Source: DATLED01 sp046597375 (lineage in GTDB: Bacteria > Actinomycetota > Acidimicrobiia > Acidimicrobiales > CADCTF01). From it: 5,268 bases of DNA. Position numbers and translations under genes: made by a program. The notes beneath the pieces are model-generated. The model worked only from the letters and a program-made list of their open reading frames with translations, had not been told where the DNA came from and searched no databases. Below are positions 4,684 to 5,268 of the stretch, piece by piece (position 1 is the first letter of the stretch; each line of letters begins with the position of its first letter). Where the stretch lies: NCBI GenBank assembly GCA_046597375.1, contig JBKJKM010000040.1, positions 1-5,268 of the forward strand, given 5' to 3'.

Positions 4684-5268
4684 TCCACCAGTTGGCGGGA
4701 GGTGAGGTCGCGGTAGAGGCGGCGGAGCCGAGCGGCGGCGATCGACCACGTGTAGCCCTGAGCCCGAATGGCGGCCCGCCGACCGAGGTCGGCGGCCAGG
4801 ATCGGATCGGTCAGGACCGCACCGACGGCCTCGGCGAAAGCGGCCGGTTCGCGCCCGTCAACCAGAAACCCGGTGCGGCCGTCGTCGACCAAACTGGGAA
4901 GCCCGCCGACGGCTGCGGCCACGACCGGGATGCCGCAGGCGGCCGCCTCGAGGGCGACGAGACCGAACGACTCCGACCGACTCGGCACGACGCAGACGTC
5001 GGCGGCCCGGTAGTAGGTCGAGAGCAGCTCGTGGGGCTGGGGGGCGACGAATCGCACCCGCCCGTCGAGGCCCAGGTCGGCAACCAGCTTGTGCATGCGG
5101 TCGACCTCGGCCTCGCCGTCGGGACCACTCGGGCCGCCCACGATGACCAGGAAGGCGTCGGGGCACCGGTCGGACAGCTCAGCCAGTGCTGCGATGGCCA
5201 CCTCGACGCCCTTGAGCGGCTGGATCCGGCCGACGAAGAGCAGCATCCGCCCGTCCTCGGGCAGGGCG
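4674..5268 (-). CDS. mshA: MshA-like GT4 glycosyltransferase, C-terminal half (5' end outside window)
   Basis: About 197 residues are visible up to a TAA at 4676-4674; the frame continues past the right edge, so roughly the N-terminal half is missing. The fragment is the nucleotide-sugar-binding lobe of a GT-B fold, family GT4. GRIQPLKG carries the Arg and Lys that contact the donor diphosphate. GGPSGPDG and the E-x7-E motif ESFGLVALE (near 4973-4947) follow, then AAAVGGLPSLVDDGRTGFLV. These segments closely resemble actinobacterial MshA, which joins UDP-GlcNAc to 1L-myo-inositol 1-phosphate in the first step of mycothiol synthesis. The YbjN neighbour, overlapping by 10 bases, supports this. 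Related GT4 enzymes such as sucrose-phosphate synthase-like proteins share the motifs, so the precise substrate is inferred. The in-frame ATG at 5246 is internal, just before a core strand, and not the true start. Confidence 0.85.
   Translation of the reverse strand, partial: ALPEDGRMLLFVGRIQPLKGVEVAIAALAELSDRCPDAFLVIVGGPSGPDGEAEVDRMHKLVADLGLDGRVRFVAPQPHELLSTYYRAADVCVVPSRSESFGLVALEAAACGIPVVAAAVGGLPSLVDDGRTGFLVDGREPAAFAEAVGAVLTDPILAADLGRRAAIRAQGYTWSIAAARLRRLYRDLTSRQLVECP

Noticed and set aside
3355..4716. 453-codon open frame on the plus strand
   Set aside because: It runs antisense through the M23 coiled coil, the intergenic inverted repeat and the YbjN gene, and no domain is recognisable. 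Long stop-free antisense frames are common at this GC content.
4684..4749. Longer YbjN start at GTG 4749
   Set aside because: It would add 22 Arg/Pro-rich residues read from the mshA coding sequence. The ATG at 4683, overlapping the mshA stop, gives a normal length and the expected coupling.

Overview
The window is GC-rich and gene-dense, and it looks like the chromosome of an actinobacterium. The main reason is that two gene pairs typical of that phylum sit close together: an MshA-type mycothiol glycosyltransferase followed by a YbjN-domain gene, and proC followed by a small excisionase-type HTH gene. From memory, the same pairs lie near each other in Mycobacterium (Rv0486-Rv0487 and Rv0500-Rv0500A). 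A non-model actinobacterium, for example an uncultured Acidimicrobiia-like lineage, would fit, but the genus cannot be fixed from the sequence alone.

Layout. Positions 1-691 are on the plus strand: the proline-rich end of a protein that starts outside the window, then a stand-alone response regulator overlapping it by an ATGA junction. Positions 692-852 hold a convergent zone with a possible 29-residue single-helix membrane peptide on the minus strand and a hairpin. From about 853 to the right edge every gene is on the minus strand. In transcription order these are the mshA-like glycosyltransferase (cut by the window edge), the YbjN-domain protein (10-base overlap), a 264-base structured intergenic region, a secreted coiled-coil M23 peptidase, proC, a 64-residue HTH protein, and a SAM hydroxide adenosyltransferase (SAM hydrolase) whose TTG start directly follows the HTH stop in the same frame.

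How the genes may work together. mshA makes the first glycosidic intermediate of mycothiol, proC makes proline, the M23 protein acts on the wall outside the membrane, and SAM hydrolase breaks SAM down to adenosine and methionine. They look like neighbouring housekeeping units rather than one pathway. Two unit boundaries are marked by a hairpin followed within a few bases by a promoter-like sequence (near 4020 and near 1920).

Most worth a second look: the 93-base nested inverted repeat at 4043-4135, the in-frame TAG-TTG junction between the HTH and SAM hydrolase genes, and the small hydrophobic ORF at 688-777. I saw no tRNA, rRNA, CRISPR array, insertion sequence or clearly new multi-gene system.
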